From contig NJPS01000069.1 of assembly GCA_002946415.1 (NCBI GenBank), positions 1 through 64,000 of the forward strand: a stretch of DNA of 64,000 nucleotides. The letters are read 5' to 3'. Below, piece by piece: positions 47,888-60,500 of the stretch. Origin of the DNA: Rutstroemia sp. NJR-2017a BVV2 (taxonomy: Eukaryota; Ascomycota; Leotiomycetes; Helotiales; Rutstroemiaceae). Under the pieces are notes generated by a model. That model was not told where the DNA came from, did no database searches, and was given only the letters and a program-made list of their open reading frames with translations. Every line of letters begins with the position of its first letter. The first letter of the stretch is position 1. The translations under genes were made by a program, and so were the position numbers.

Positions 47888-49553
47888 GTTCTCAATATGA
47901 GGTGCATGGTACGCGGAACATGATCTACATTGAGGACGGCAAATTCTACATTTCCGAGAAGACACTAAGATGACGAAATACACAACCCCGGGCAGTGAGA
48001 AAGGGTGAAGGTTGATTTGAGGATTGCGGGACGGAAACTTCTTTGTATAATTGTTACCCTGGCAAGCGACTATTCGGATGTCGTCTTTCTTTTACTTGTT
48101 TTTGTTCTTTCTTTTCCAAAAAAAACATCCGGCTCTTTGGAGTTTGGTTTGCGTTGCTTTCATCTGAGTTTCTAGAATTTGGTATCCACTACCAAAATCT
48201 GTTACTTCATGGGGAATGGATGTCACGACACCAAAAAACAAAAAGTCTCTACTTTTTATGATGGGCATTATTACTACGATCTTATGAACGAAGGAAAATC
48301 GTCGATTTTGTGAATCATAAAGGAGTTTCACTTTTGCTGCGAGCAAAACAAAAAGTCATATCAAAGCACATTACGGTTTTCATCTCAAAAAAGGGTCATT
48401 TTGCGAGTTACGAAGGGAAGAAGTTTCGAGAATGATTGATGTCGAGCTACTCTTGGGGCAGGCAGGCATATGATTCATACGGCTACGGACTGGGGCTGGT
48501 TATTGAAATGACGTTGACTAGATGTAGTCAAAGCAGATAGAGATGAATTGATTTTAGGTGATGTGATGATAATTTCGTTGTTTGAGATGAGATGTTCGAG
48601 ATGTATGAGATGTATGAGATGAGATGAGGCTTTTGTGTGTTGTGTATTGTGTGTTGTGATGAGGGTGTATGATGAGGGTGTATGATGAGGGTGTATGATG
48701 AGGGTGTATGATGAGGGTGTATGATGAGGGTGTATGATGAGGGTGTATGATGAGGGTGATGTGGAGGTATTATCTGTTTTTGAGATAATGTTTATAAGAC
48801 TGGATCAGTCCACATCAGAGGTGAGGTGGTTGAAAGAACAGGCAAGACAAGGGCAGATGATATAGAGTACGATTGGGGTGTTCTGAGGAGGTTGAATTGG
48901 ATGGGATAGGATAGGATAGGATGAGAAGCAGATATATACAACTTATCGACACCAACCAACGATGATAATATAACTCGGAAGCAACGAAAACGAGATCTAT
49001 GTGCGTGGGAGCCGTCTGGGGTTCACTGGGAGGGGAGGGGGTGGTTTTCCCCTAATGAACAAAATCTATGTTGATTTGATGAGTTACGGGATAGGTGGCA
49101 TTGGATTGGATTGGATTGGATTGTTTGAAATCTGCGTGTGTGTGCCTGCTATATACATCCTATCTTACTATATAACTATCTTCGCTGCCCTGCGCTGCTC
49201 TGCTTTACATCCCATCCCATCCCATCCCCTCTTATCCCCTCTCACCTCACCACCGCATACAAATTTCATTGTATAAAGGATAAAGGATAAAAATATAGAA
49301 TAACTAATATCGTAGGTAAAGATATCTATGTACACATGGTGGGTATCAATCATACTCCAGACTCCAAAAAAATAATGAACTGGTGGCCCCCATCATGAAC
49401 GAATGAATGATACATGAGAAGGAAAAAGATAAATCCATCCATCGAGCGTTCGGAGAAAGAGTAAAGATAGAATAGCCAAATCGAAGTCGTAATCGTAGTC
49501 GTAGAGAGGAGGCGCACACATCTTCCTTCATCTTTCTCATCTCATATCCCGCA
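47888..49553. other. Intergenic between convergent genes, simple repeats
   Basis: 3' flank of GIS2 and of the MFS gene. It contains the 13-nt tandem array at 48658-48758, GGATA repeats near 48904-48921 and TTGGA repeats near 49101-49122. No gene seen. Confidence 0.5.
48658..48758. repeat. GATGAGGGTGTAT tandem, 7.8 copies
   Basis: Seven exact 13-nt units and a 10-nt partial unit, about 770 bases past the GIS2 stop codon. Confidence 0.95.
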
Positions 49554-52068
49554 TCACACAGTCGGCGACCTCCTCACCACTCTACTCGCTCTTATCGTCC
49601 GCCCTATACTCTCCACTTCACCTTCACCTTCACCATGCATACTCGTACCACTTTCAATTTGCTCCTCACCACTCGCACTCGCAGCCAACACCCTCCGCTC
49701 CAATAAACACTGCCCACACATTTCTCCATTGTCTTGTGAGCCGCACATACTTCCACTCCCATTCCCACAGCCCACGAACCCCTTTCTTAGAATCCGTCCC
49801 CGGGGTTTATCTTCCCAGCTCCAGCGCGGAAGGGAGATTTTTCGCTCATTACCGTCGGCCGTTCCGACGCGCGTTTCGGCCGTGTCCCAGCCAGAGCCAG
49901 CGTCGTCTTTTTCTTGGGGTTGGGTTTTCATCTGCTTATTGTTGTCTTCCCGTCCCATCTCCCCCGCATTTCTGCTCTCGCTCTCTCCTTCCTCCACCGC
50001 AACTATCCCGCCTACACCCTCCCCCTCCCTCGTCCCCACCCGCATAAACGGCACAAACAAACATCCCACAATAGCGAACCCAAGCGAGCAGAAATAGACG
50101 TTCCGAAACGGCGCGTCGGGGTCGAGGATCAGGGTTTCGTGGCTGGGCGTGGCGTAGATGGCGGAGGTGATGGCCAGGCCGATGGAGATGGAGAGGCGGT
50201 AGGCGGTTTGGATTATGCCGGCGCCGAGGGAGGATTGCGTGGGGAGGTGGGAGGTTATGTAGAGCTGTGGTGGGGAGGGGGGTTAGTTGGGGTTTTGAGG
50301 TGCGGGGAAGGAGAGGAGAGGGAGGAGGAGGAGGGGAGAGGGAGAGATGTGGATGAAGGATGGAAAACCAAAAACCAAACTCACATTCGAAACAATAAAC
50401 TGAAAATCCGCCCCCACAACCGTAACACACAACGCAGGAAACAAAAACCACCAATATGACACGCCCACCCTCACCCCCAGCAACAACCCCGCCCCGACCA
50501 CATACGCCACAGCCCCAATCCCCATCAACACCGTCCCACTAACCCAGCGGACCAGACTCTGGCCCCAGAAACTCCACACCACCCCGGCGAGCGCCTGCGG
50601 CATCATGCGCACGGCGATTTCCAGCGCCGTCAGCCGCTGCACGTCTTGCATGTACAGCGCGATCCAGAACTCGTTGGTGATGAACGACATGTATCCGAAG
50701 GCGGTGCACAGCACACACAGGGAGAAATTGCGGTTGCGGAAGACGCTGAGAGGGAGGAGCGGGTACGCGTAGAAGTATTCCCAGGTGAGGAAGAGGAGGA
50801 GGAGGATGAGGGAGGAGATGAGGGTGAGGAGGGTGCGGGGGGTGAGCCAGCCGCGTTGGGGAGCTTCGCTGGGAGGGGGGTTAGTTGAGACATTGGATCA
50901 GGGGAGCGGAGAAAAGCGTGTAGGGGGAGGGATAGGAAATTGTGTGTTTGTGGGAAAGGAAAGGAGGAAGAGAGATAGAAAAACAACATACGTCAACCCC
51001 GCCGTCAACAACGCCATCCCCAAAACCGTCAGCCCCGCCCCCACATAATCAAACCTCCTAACCGCCCTCTTCACATTCCCCTTCCTCCCCAAACTCGGCA
51101 CCGCCCACACGGCCGCGACAGCCATCACAAAAAAGAATCCCGCCACAACCATAAACGACGCGCGCCAGCCGTAATACTTGGTCGCCAGCCCGCTCGACAC
51201 ACTGCCGAGGATGAAGCCGACCGGGTTTCCGCAGCCCAGGGCGCCAGTCACCAGGTTCCGGCGTCGGCCTTCGGGGTACGTGGCGAAGAGGGTGCCGATG
51301 GCGGGGGGAGATACGCACGCGGTTCCGAGACCGAGGAGCCCGCAGAGGAGGAGAAGAGGGATCGTGGAGGGGGAGAAGGCGCAGAGGAGGGAGAAGATGC
51401 TGAGGGAGAAGAGGCCGGTTAGGAGTTGCATTTTGCGGCCGAGGAGGTCGGCGGTGGAGCCGAAGAGGAGCATGAAGGAGCCGCTTGCTAGGCTGGGTTG
51501 TGTGTTAGCTGCTTTATGTTTTTGGGGAAGTTGGTGTAGGTGATGAGGGAGCTGGGAGGGATGTGATAAGAAGGGAAATGAAAGAGTAGTTTGATAAGAA
51601 AGGCAAAAAAAAGTTGAAATGAGGGTTAACTCACCCAATCGCAGCAGCAATCCAAGTCACTTGCGCCGCCGTCATATCCAAACTCCTCCCAATCGTCGCC
51701 GTATTAATCAGAATAACACCCTGCAGAAACGTTGTCGAGCACGAAGCAAGCATGACCGTAAACACGAAAACCCATTCTTCGAAAATAGACGAGAAACACT
51801 TGGGACGAGCGTTAGGATCATCGTTCAGCTGGTCTGAGGGACTCATGGCGGCTTCGAGATCAAAGTCTTCTTCTTTGCGTTTGATCGAGATGGAGCTGCG
51901 TGCCGATGGGGCCGTTGCCGTGGTCGGTGAGATGTCATCGTCCCAGGATTTCGGGGAGTTGAAGGTGTGGACCGGGGGAGGAGGGCAGGGTAGATGGGAT
52001 ACGGGAAGTGGAGGGGGGAAGAATGAGGGCGTGGTGGGAAGGATGCACCGGTCTACGGTTCTTTCCAT
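49554..52068 (-). CDS. MFS exporter, DHA2 (14-helix) family
   Basis: Proton-coupled drug or metabolite exporter, probably plasma membrane, close to fungal Atr1/Amf1-like DHA2 carriers. Four exons, 52068-51635, 51492-50992, 50868-50385 and 50264-49554 (709 aa). The first 85-90 residues are cytosolic and Pro/Ser-rich. Helix 1 starts WVFVFTVMLASCSTTFLQG. Then come TAAQVTWIAAAIGLASGSFMLLFG and the motif-A loop GSTADLLGRK, with antiporter motif C-like glycines in GCGNPVGFILGSVSSGLA. The last membrane helix is near 535. A 155-residue hydrophilic tail follows with a cysteine cluster (Cys 639, 647, 656, 659). Introns are 142, 123 and 120 nt and strongly pyrimidine-rich, unlike the 45-85 nt introns elsewhere. 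Every exon runs from C-rich to G-rich on the coding strand. Substrate unknown. Confidence 0.87.
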
Positions 52069-54150
52069 CGTAGGACGTGAAGGATGCTTGATCTTAAGTA
52101 AGCACTTTATTTTGAGTTGTAAGTAAGTATAACGCTGGCCGTATATTGACCGTCAAATATAGATGGAGATAGAATGAGCTCGGAGAGAGCAACTGTGTTT
52201 ATAGGTTGTGAATAAGAATGGAAAAGTCTTCAAAACATGAGATCTGTGATATTGGGAGCGAACCTCGGAGGATTCCAACTCTGACCCACTGAATCAGAGA
52301 TTCACTGACAGCTATCTCCGGTTCGGAGACGTTAGGGAGCCAGCAACCGTGGAGAAAAGTTTGTCTCGACTCCTGACGTCCCGGTGGCAGTCCGAAGTAG
52401 ATTTCATATGCAAAAAAGGAGCTGAAATCGGATAATAGTACAGACAAGTTTCCTGCGTCACCCGAAAAAAAGTCACTAGTGTTCGTGAGTTCCCCCGAGC
52501 TCTTTTCACCCCGACTTAAAGAAATTGTTGAATGGACAGAGCAATAGAATATATCGATTACGCATTCAGTCCGCTGTTGCACGGGATTATTATTCCCAAC
52601 CAAGTGGTGATTGTGTAGGAAGCGGGGTCTCTGAGTGGTCATTCGTCTTGACTTGATGCAATTCACTATGCCATTCAGTCGACTCGGTCATATCAAGATT
52701 GGCTAGTTCCACCGAACACGTTTTTTGAAAGTTTTTTAGATCTAGATTTTCGGATTGATAAGAATGAAGTGAGGTCATATGATCTGGTGAACTTCCAAGT
52801 TGCAGAAGGAAGGAACCGATTATCGCTGTCACTAGACAGCGCAAAAGCGAGGATCATGTCTTGATGTGAGGAAGGTACGATTCTAGATACGTGGTTGAGA
52901 ATGCTTAATCCCTTTGCAAGATATCCAGAAGCTTTTACAGCACATAAGGAGACGGCAATGCTATTTTTGCCTTTAAGCTTACTTCGTGCAACGAAAGGTT
53001 ATTGTGCATTCCGAGTTATCTGCGCATTGGGAGCAAATCCATTCCAAGAGCCTGTAGCTCTACGTAGAAAATGGGACATGATTCGCTCGAATCAAACGAA
53101 GATCGACAAGATGCCATGTCATTGATAGTTAGAGGAAGGAACTATCGATCTTCTCGAGTGCATGCGCAGTGAATAAGAATTGCACGACAGTAGTGGGCGA
53201 TGACAACAGAAACCGTACGGCGCGGACCGTACCTGCAGGCCGTTACAGGCCGTTGATGCAGGCACGGTGTTAAATTTTTCCTTCGAGCTTCTCGAGGCGC
53301 CGCCAAAATATCTCGTTCTTCCTAATTGCGGATCCTCCAGTAACATAAATCAAATTGCGAATTTTCTTTGCGGACACAAGGAGATTGAGAACGATGACGA
53401 AAAGAAAGGGGCAGATTCCTCCCCACGGCAGAGCGACATGATCTCCACCTATCGACAAAACTACCTACTGTTGTCAGCGTCGCAACTCGCAAGCTTGGAA
53501 ATGCTTGGAAGCGATGAGCGCGCAAAGAAATCGAGGAAGAAAAGACGCCATCTTCGCCTTTTAAGCCAGAATTTAGCCAGTGGAGATTAATGCCACACGT
53601 GGGCGGGGTGCGGAAGTGAATGGCTCTGGAGTGGCTGCGACGTTTTCGGGGGGGAAGGATCGCTTTCCCGAGCCGTTGGAGACTCGATCGAAGTATTTAT
53701 TGATTTTGGCACCCGGCGCCGCGCACCACGTAAGATTACCACGCACCAGGCACCAGGGGCGTATGCCAATTTATTTACCATATAGAAATTGATTTCTCCC
53801 GTTACTATTTATGCGGTCCAGCAGCATTGTCGCAGCCCAGATATATTTGTGGAAGGTGTGAGGAGAGGGCTTGCATTATTGCAGCTTGTGCGACATGCAA
53901 TGATTTAGCCGGATGGTGTATTCAGTACGCCAGCTGGAGAATGCGTAAGTCGACAAGCTACTTGGCAGATGTGGCTCGTATAAACCGTATGGCCAGAAGC
54001 GGACATCTAAGATGAACGAATGAGGAGTGTGTTTTTTGATGAAAGTCTCTTTTATTTCTTTTCCATTAATACGTGGATTCCCTGGATGCGGTTTCTGTTA
54101 ATTGTTGACGGTTGTCATGGTATCAATTCAGCACAGTGCTGATCTTCATA
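52069..54150. other. Intergenic, no gene seen
   Basis: Upstream of both the MFS gene and the Spherulin-4-like gene. A 10-nt direct duplication (CAGGCCGTTA/CAGGCCGTTG) sits near 53237-53256 beside CCGTAC inverted words. A possible upstream exon of the Spherulin-4 gene, ending at a GTAAGT donor at 53945, is discussed in that entry. Confidence 0.4.
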
Positions 54151-55185
54151 ATGGTTCTTCCAGCTTTCGTTTTTCTGCCTCTCTACCTCTATCCATATAA
54201 CACTACCTCATGGAGTACACTCACTAGTTCCGTGGCCAAAAATCCAGATCTCTCTTTCAATGTGGTTGTGGCCCCTAATCTCGCGGCTGCAGTGCCTGAC
54301 GCCAACTACATTTCAGCGCTCTCGGATCTCAATACCTACAGTAATGTACGCACACTCGGATACGTTTATACCTCATACGGTGCAAGAAATGTAACCGAGA
54401 TCGAAGCAGAAATCAGTGTATATGCAGGATGGGCGAAGTCAACGCCAAAAATCGCCGTGGATGGCGTATTCTTCGATGAAGCACCATCGAACACTGCGTA
54501 CTTACCATACTTAACAACAATCTCAAACTATGCGAAGTCAACATTGGCAACTGGAAGCAGATATGTCTTTCTCAACCCAGGTGTGCCAGTTGATGCATCG
54601 GTCTACGCTCTCGCTGATGCTGTCAACATATTCGAGGAATCATGGGCGAACTATAATGAAACCGCACTACGGTCCGTTGGTGCGAACCTCTTGGCCAAAT
54701 CAACATATGCTATCCACGACTTCACTGGTACAGCGGACCAGCAAGCTGCTCTTGTCAAAACCCTTGCAGATTCGAATTTGGCTGGCATGCTCATCACTAC
54801 GAGCAGTGGGTATACCTCGTGGTCCTCATTGTGGGAAAATTTCTGCGAAGAAGTGAATGATGTGAACCAAGGAGGGGATGGGGGCGGCGATGGGGGCGGC
54901 AATGGCGATGGGGGCGGAGATGGAGATGGAGGTGGGGATGGAGGTGGGGATGGAGATGGGGATGGGGATGGAGATGGAGACGGGGATGGCGACGGCGACG
55001 GCGATGGGGATGGGGACGGAGATGGCGACGGCGACGGGGACGGCGATGGCGATGGCGATGGCGATGGCGATGGGGATGGGGATGGGGACGGAGATGGAGA
55101 TAGCTGCGATGATGATGGAGATCACGAAGATCATCATCATCACCATCATCACAACTATACAAAGCCGCGTGGTGTCCCGAACTGA
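54151..55185 (+). CDS. Spherulin-4-like protein with Gly-Asp tract and His tail
   Basis: Member of the spherulation-specific family 4, a TIM-barrel group related to galactosaminidase-like glycoside hydrolases. Typical blocks are FLPLYLYPYNTTSW, VVVAPNL, LGYVYTSYGARN, AVDGVFFDEAPS (likely catalytic Asp/Glu region), FLNPGVPVD and IHDFTG. From the ATG at 54151 (A at -3, G at +4) the product is 344 aa. The hydrophobic frame continues 5' without an ATG to an acceptor-like TTCAG near 54132, so a first exon may be missing; one candidate donor at 53945 keeps frame. After the domain comes a Gly-Asp tract (about residues 240-317, mostly GD dipeptides), then CDDDGDHED, seven His in a row and a short tail. 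The tail could bind metal ions. The function in this organism is unknown. Confidence 0.8.
   Translation: MVLPAFVFLPLYLYPYNTTSWSTLTSSVAKNPDLSFNVVVAPNLAAAVPDANYISALSDLNTYSNVRTLGYVYTSYGARNVTEIEAEISVYAGWAKSTPKIAVDGVFFDEAPSNTAYLPYLTTISNYAKSTLATGSRYVFLNPGVPVDASVYALADAVNIFEESWANYNETALRSVGANLLAKSTYAIHDFTGTADQQAALVKTLADSNLAGMLITTSSGYTSWSSLWENFCEEVNDVNQGGDGGGDGGGNGDGGGDGDGGGDGGGDGDGDGDGDGDGDGDGDGDGDGDGDGDGDGDGDGDGDGDGDGDGDGDGDGDSCDDDGDHEDHHHHHHHNYTKPRGVPN
54868..55104 (+). repeat. Coding GGNGAY hexamer tract (Gly-Asp repeat)
   Basis: About 40 hexamers of the type GGGGAT, GGAGAT or GGCGAC encode Gly-Asp, with some GGD and one GN variant at the 5' end. Third bases vary, so the protein pattern is more regular than the DNA. 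The length of such tracts often varies between strains. Confidence 0.9.
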
Positions 55186-57521
55186 AAGCTTAACCTTAGA
55201 TAGTCGCCGGCGATTGAGACATTCGATAGCGTTGAGGGTTTGTTTGGCCCGTGCGTCCATCGCGTTGTGTGGAATCGAGCAATGCCGCAACCTTAAGAAA
55301 TCGAATTCTCTCTCCATAGAATTAAAGACATACCTGTCAATGAGTCTTACATGACGGAGCAGCTGATGACTATGCAATTGATACGGTGTAGCAAGTACAA
55401 ACAAACGTCGAGAGTGACGAATCGCGAGGATTGAAAGTTCTTCCAGCAGTTCATTTTTTTTCGTGTTCATGTGGGAATCAGCGAGTACTTCGATAATTGA
55501 GTCCACCGAACCGGCGGAACAACTCCTCTAATCATTTATGTTTGTATACCCCCCGGAACAATTTCTGGCTCCGCGCACAGCACGAACAGGCATACGTTTC
55601 GCAGAGCACGCTCACACGTTGCAGCATGCAAATCTAATCACCCCACTCAACTCTATATCTCTTGCCGGATCCTCTTAAGTCTCTTTGGCATTCACGGACT
55701 TAAGGCACTCGACCCACAAATGGTTCACTTCGGATTTCAACTTTTGTCCGTGGGCTGTGATCTTTTCTCTCTCTTTATACCGCTAACTGAATTAACTTTT
55801 CTTCGTTGATCAATAGACTTCTCGCAAGGACGGGCTCTGGGCGTGGCAGCCGTATACGAGCCGGATAAGCCTGCCAATCGGGACCTGTGGACGATGCTGA
55901 CGTCTTGTGTTTCCATCAAACAGCACAAATTATGACGAGCTGTTACTCATAATGAGTGTGAAATGGATGCAGAGGTTTGAATTAAGGCCACTTTTATTGC
56001 GGTTCCCTCTTGGCCAGTTCGCAACCTTACTGTAACAGCTCGCCGTCTTGGCGAGAGTGGATTAGGAGTCCTATCAAATCTTTCAGCGGCTGATTTCTAA
56101 GCTGAGATCTTTACCCCGTACACGGACTTTTAACTTTGTACACTGGCTTTTCGTCTCTAGAGTAAACTCACCGTGGAACTTAAGGACGGTACCGCTTCGG
56201 ATACTATCTTCTTTAGGCAAAATTACAGTGCGGTGTAGGCAAGGGGATCAAGCTCAGGGGCTGATAGCTCGGCTTCTGGTTGATTACTTATTCGAGTTAA
56301 CGTTGTGGAGCTCAACCAATGGGAATGCGATTAGCTGTACGACTCGGTAAAGAATACCGGCATGGCAGACTCAGAATCATTAGTCATTGCGTAATCTGGC
56401 AGACGCCGACGCCTCCTTCATCATCGTCAACTGTTATCAACGCCATATTTCATCAGCGTGAGAGAACAATATAGCTTGGCATCGGATGACTCTTTAGTAC
56501 AATCCTTTCAACCTTCCCCAATTTTCCAATACCCCAATCTTCCTCTAGATACAAACTTTTCGAGTCTATTCAACTGTATCCGCCAGGTTTGTGGGTCATG
56601 AAATTCATCAAGCCCACCCCCCACCAACCTTTTGTCCCAATAAGTTGTGACTGCAAGGGTGAGTCAGGCCGCCTCTTTGGGCGCATGGAACCTTACTCAT
56701 GGATATTGGCCGGTTCTCCATCATTCATCTGCTCAGGGGACAAGACGGCGAGAAGAAGATTTTAAGCTTGCTTTTTATCATTTGTGGACCTTTGTCAAAC
56801 GAACTCTTCAACAGAGATTTAGTCCCCGCCACCCGATTGTGAAACATCTAGAACTAATCGAACACCTCGAAAGCAGCGGTGGACGACAAACTTCCTCAAG
56901 TTGAGCTCCAAGCCTCCATCATGTCTTGGAAGGCTGCTTTACATCTACGGCGTCCCATTGTGCGCTTTGCTCTTCTTTGTTTGGCCTTCTTCTTTTCCGG
57001 GAGTGACTAATATCCAAATCGAGTAATAACCTTGCGTTGCCTGCAATTTGGAACGCCTGTGACAATTTGGCAGCACCCAATCGGCCGAAGCGCGGGTGGA
57101 GATCGATTCTTCGAATTGGTACGGGTCAATGGATCCTGAATCCATACAGTAGCACTGTAGCACCAGCCTACAAGGAGATCGACCAACAATGGAGCTCAAA
57201 ATGGGTCTTCTGCATAGGGTCGTAGCTCCCTTGATGCCCCACCTTTTGGTGGAATCTGATCTTAAATCCGAGCGGTAATCTTTTTTATCTATATGAAGGC
57301 TTCCTATCGTCTGAAGAAGTTTCTTGTGAATTGGTTTAATCCTTTGTTTTTTGACATTGTGTACACTCCTTATTTAATATATTGGTAATTTCTTCTCTTT
57401 CCAACCTTCCCGTCCATCTACGGACATCTACGATCACTGTTAGGCTCAGTGATTGTTCCATCAAATCATAAACATTACTTGTACACCACCACAGCCTACC
57501 TTCGAGTCTACCTTCGCCACC
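55186..57521. other. Intergenic upstream of PDR transporter
   Basis: 2.3 kb without a convincing frame. The region just before 57522 is a probable leader ending in the good start context CACCATGG. Motifs for PDR regulators cannot be assigned with confidence by eye. Confidence 0.4.
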
Positions 57522-60500
57522 ATGGAGAAAGATCTCCACGATCCCCCCAGATCTCGGGATGAGACGTCATCAATTGGCGCAACTACAAACACTGCTTGCG
57601 GCTCAGTCGCTGACGACTCAGAAATTCAACGCGAAAATGCACGACACGCGAACCCTAGCGGCTTCGTGAGCACCAATAGAGGTATCGATGTAAAGGCTGC
57701 CGAAGCGGAGTTCGCGGAACTCCAAAGAGAATTGTCTGGTATTAGCACCAAGAGCAAAGCACTTTCAAAATCCCAATCGAGGAAGAGCGCCAAACTTACG
57801 GAAAAGGATGTCGAAAAGGGTGGGGAAGCTTCCAGTGTCTCGGAAGCCACAAAACAATTCGACCTAGAAGGCACCCTGCGCGGTAACAGAGCAGCGGAGG
57901 AGGATTCCGGTATTCGATCCAAAAGCATTGGTGTTGTCTGGGATGGATTGACTGTTCGAGGAACTGGAGGTGTCACCAACTTTGTACAGACATTCCCTGA
58001 CGCTTTCGTCAGCTTCTTCAATGTTATTGAGACGGCTGGTATGATTTTGGGTCTTGGCAAAAAGGGACGCGAGGTTAATATCCTCAAAGACTTCCGTGGT
58101 GTTGTCCAACCAGGAGAGATGGTGTTAGTCCTTGGCCGACCAGGATCTGGTTGTACAACATTCCTTAAGACAATTACGAACCAGAGATTTGGATATACCG
58201 GTGTTGATGGAGAGGTCCTATATGGGCCTTTCACTGCAGAGGAGTTCGGCAAGAAGTACAGAGGAGAAGCTGTCTACAACCAGGAAGACGACATCCACCA
58301 CCCAACTCTTACTGTAGGACAAACTCTTGGATTCGCACTAGACACCAAAACTCCAGGAAAGCGCCCAGACGGCATGTCCAAGGCGGATTTCAAGGAGAAG
58401 GTTATTACTACCCTTCTACGAATGTTCAACATTGAACATACTCGAAACACCATTGTCGGTAACGCGTTCGTCAGAGGTGTGTCTGGAGGTGAAAGAAAGC
58501 GTGTCTCGATCGCAGAAATGATGGTTTCATCCAGCACCGTCTGCGCATGGGACAACTCCACTCGTGGTCTTGACGCCTCCACCGCTCTCGATTACGCCAA
58601 GTCTCTTCGTGTCATGACCAACATCTACAAATGTACCACTTTCGTTAGTTTGTACCAAGCAAGTGAAAGTATCTACAAGCAATTCGACAAGGTCTTGGTC
58701 ATTGATGCCGGAAGGCAGGTTTACTTTGGACCGGCTGGCGAGGCACGTGGCTACTTCGAAGGTCTTGGATTCAAGGAGAAGCCTCGTCAAACCACTCCTG
58801 ATTTCTTGACTGGATGTACCGACGAGTTTGAGCGCGAGTACGCCGAAGGCCGCTCCGCTGACAATGCGCCACACAGCCCAGAGACCTTGGCACAAGCCTT
58901 CATAGAGTCCAAGTTCTCTACCCGCCTGACTGAAGAGATGGCTGCGTATAAGCAGGTTGTTGCAGAGGACAAACAAAGACATGATGATTTCCAAGTCGCT
59001 GTTCTCGACAGCAAGCGCAAGGGCGCATCCAAAAACTCGGTCTACTCTATTCCTTACTATCTGCAAATCTGGGCACTCATGCAAAGACAATATCTTATCA
59101 AATGGCAAGATAAATTCTCCTTGGTTGTCAGCTGGATCACCAGTATTGTTGTTGCTATCGTCCTTGGTACCGTTTGGTTGAATCTACCTAAGACTTCTGC
59201 TGGTGCTTTCACTCGAGGTGGTTTACTCTTCATCAGTTTATTGTTCAACGCATTCCAAGCATTTGCCGAATTGGCTAGTACCATGTTGGGTCGTCCAATC
59301 GTCAACAAGCACAAGGCATATACGTTCCATCGCCCATCTGCTCTATGGATTGCTCAAATCATTGTCGACACCGCTTTCTCCGCCGCTCAGATTTTGATCT
59401 TCTCCATCATTGTGTACTTCATGTGCGGTTTGGTGCGAGACGCAGGAGCATTCTTCACGTTCTATTTGATCATTGTCAGTGGTTATCTTGCTATGACATT
59501 GTTCTTCAGAACAGTCGGATGTCTTTGCCCAGATTTCGATTATGCTATCAAGTTCGCTGCCACGATCATTACATTCTTCGTCATCACTTCTGGTTATCTC
59601 ATTCAATACCAATCCGAGAAGGTCTGGATTCGATGGATTTACTGGATTAATGCTCTTGGTCTTGGATTCTCTGCTCTCATGGAGAACGAATTCAGTCGTC
59701 TTGACTTGACCTGTACAGACTCATACCTCGTTCCTTCGGGCCCTGGATATACCGATATCCAACACCAAGTTTGTACTTTGGCCGGTAGTGTTGCTGGTAC
59801 CAATAAGGTCAGCGGAAGCGCATATATCACTCAAGGGTATGACTACAAGCCTTCTGACCTCTGGAGAAACTTTGGTATCATCGTTGTCTTGATCGTTGCT
59901 TTCCTTTTCACCAATGCTACTCTCGGAGAATGGATGAGTTTCGGAGCTGGTGGTGCAGGTGCCAAGGTCTTCCAAAAGCCCAACAAGGAACGTGATGAAC
60001 TCAACAAAGCACTTGTCGCCAAGCGAGACCAACGTCGTTCCACCAAGACCGAAGGTGAAAGCTCCGAGCTCAAGATCGAGTCCAAGGCTATCTTGACCTG
60101 GGAAGGCCTGAACTACGATGTCCCTACACCATCTGGAGAACTTCGCCTTTTGAACAACATCTACGGATATGTTAGACCTGGTGAGTTGACCGCCTTGATG
60201 GGAGCTTCCGGAGCAGGTAAGACAACTCTTTTGGATGTGTTGGCGTCGCGAAAGAACATTGGTGTTATCTCTGGTGATGTCCTGGTCGATGGTATCAAGC
60301 CTGGAAACTCCTTCCAAAGAGGAACCTCGTACGCCGAACAACTCGATGTCCACGAAGCTACTCAAACTGTCCGTGAAGCTCTTCGATTCTCTGCCGATCT
60401 CCGTCAACCCATCTCGGTCCCACAAGCCGAAAAATACGCCTATGTTGAAGAAATCTTGTCCCTACTCGAGATGGAGGATATGGCCGATGCTATCATTGGT

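Noticed and set aside
49914..50459. 181-codon plus-strand frame
   Set aside because: Antisense to the MFS exporter and dependent on its skewed composition.
54797..55506. Arg/His/Pro-rich and Ile/Ala/Val/Pro-rich frames opposite the Gly-Asp tract
   Set aside because: Mirror translations of the GGNGAY repeat; the plus strand carries the conserved Spherulin-4 domain in frame.
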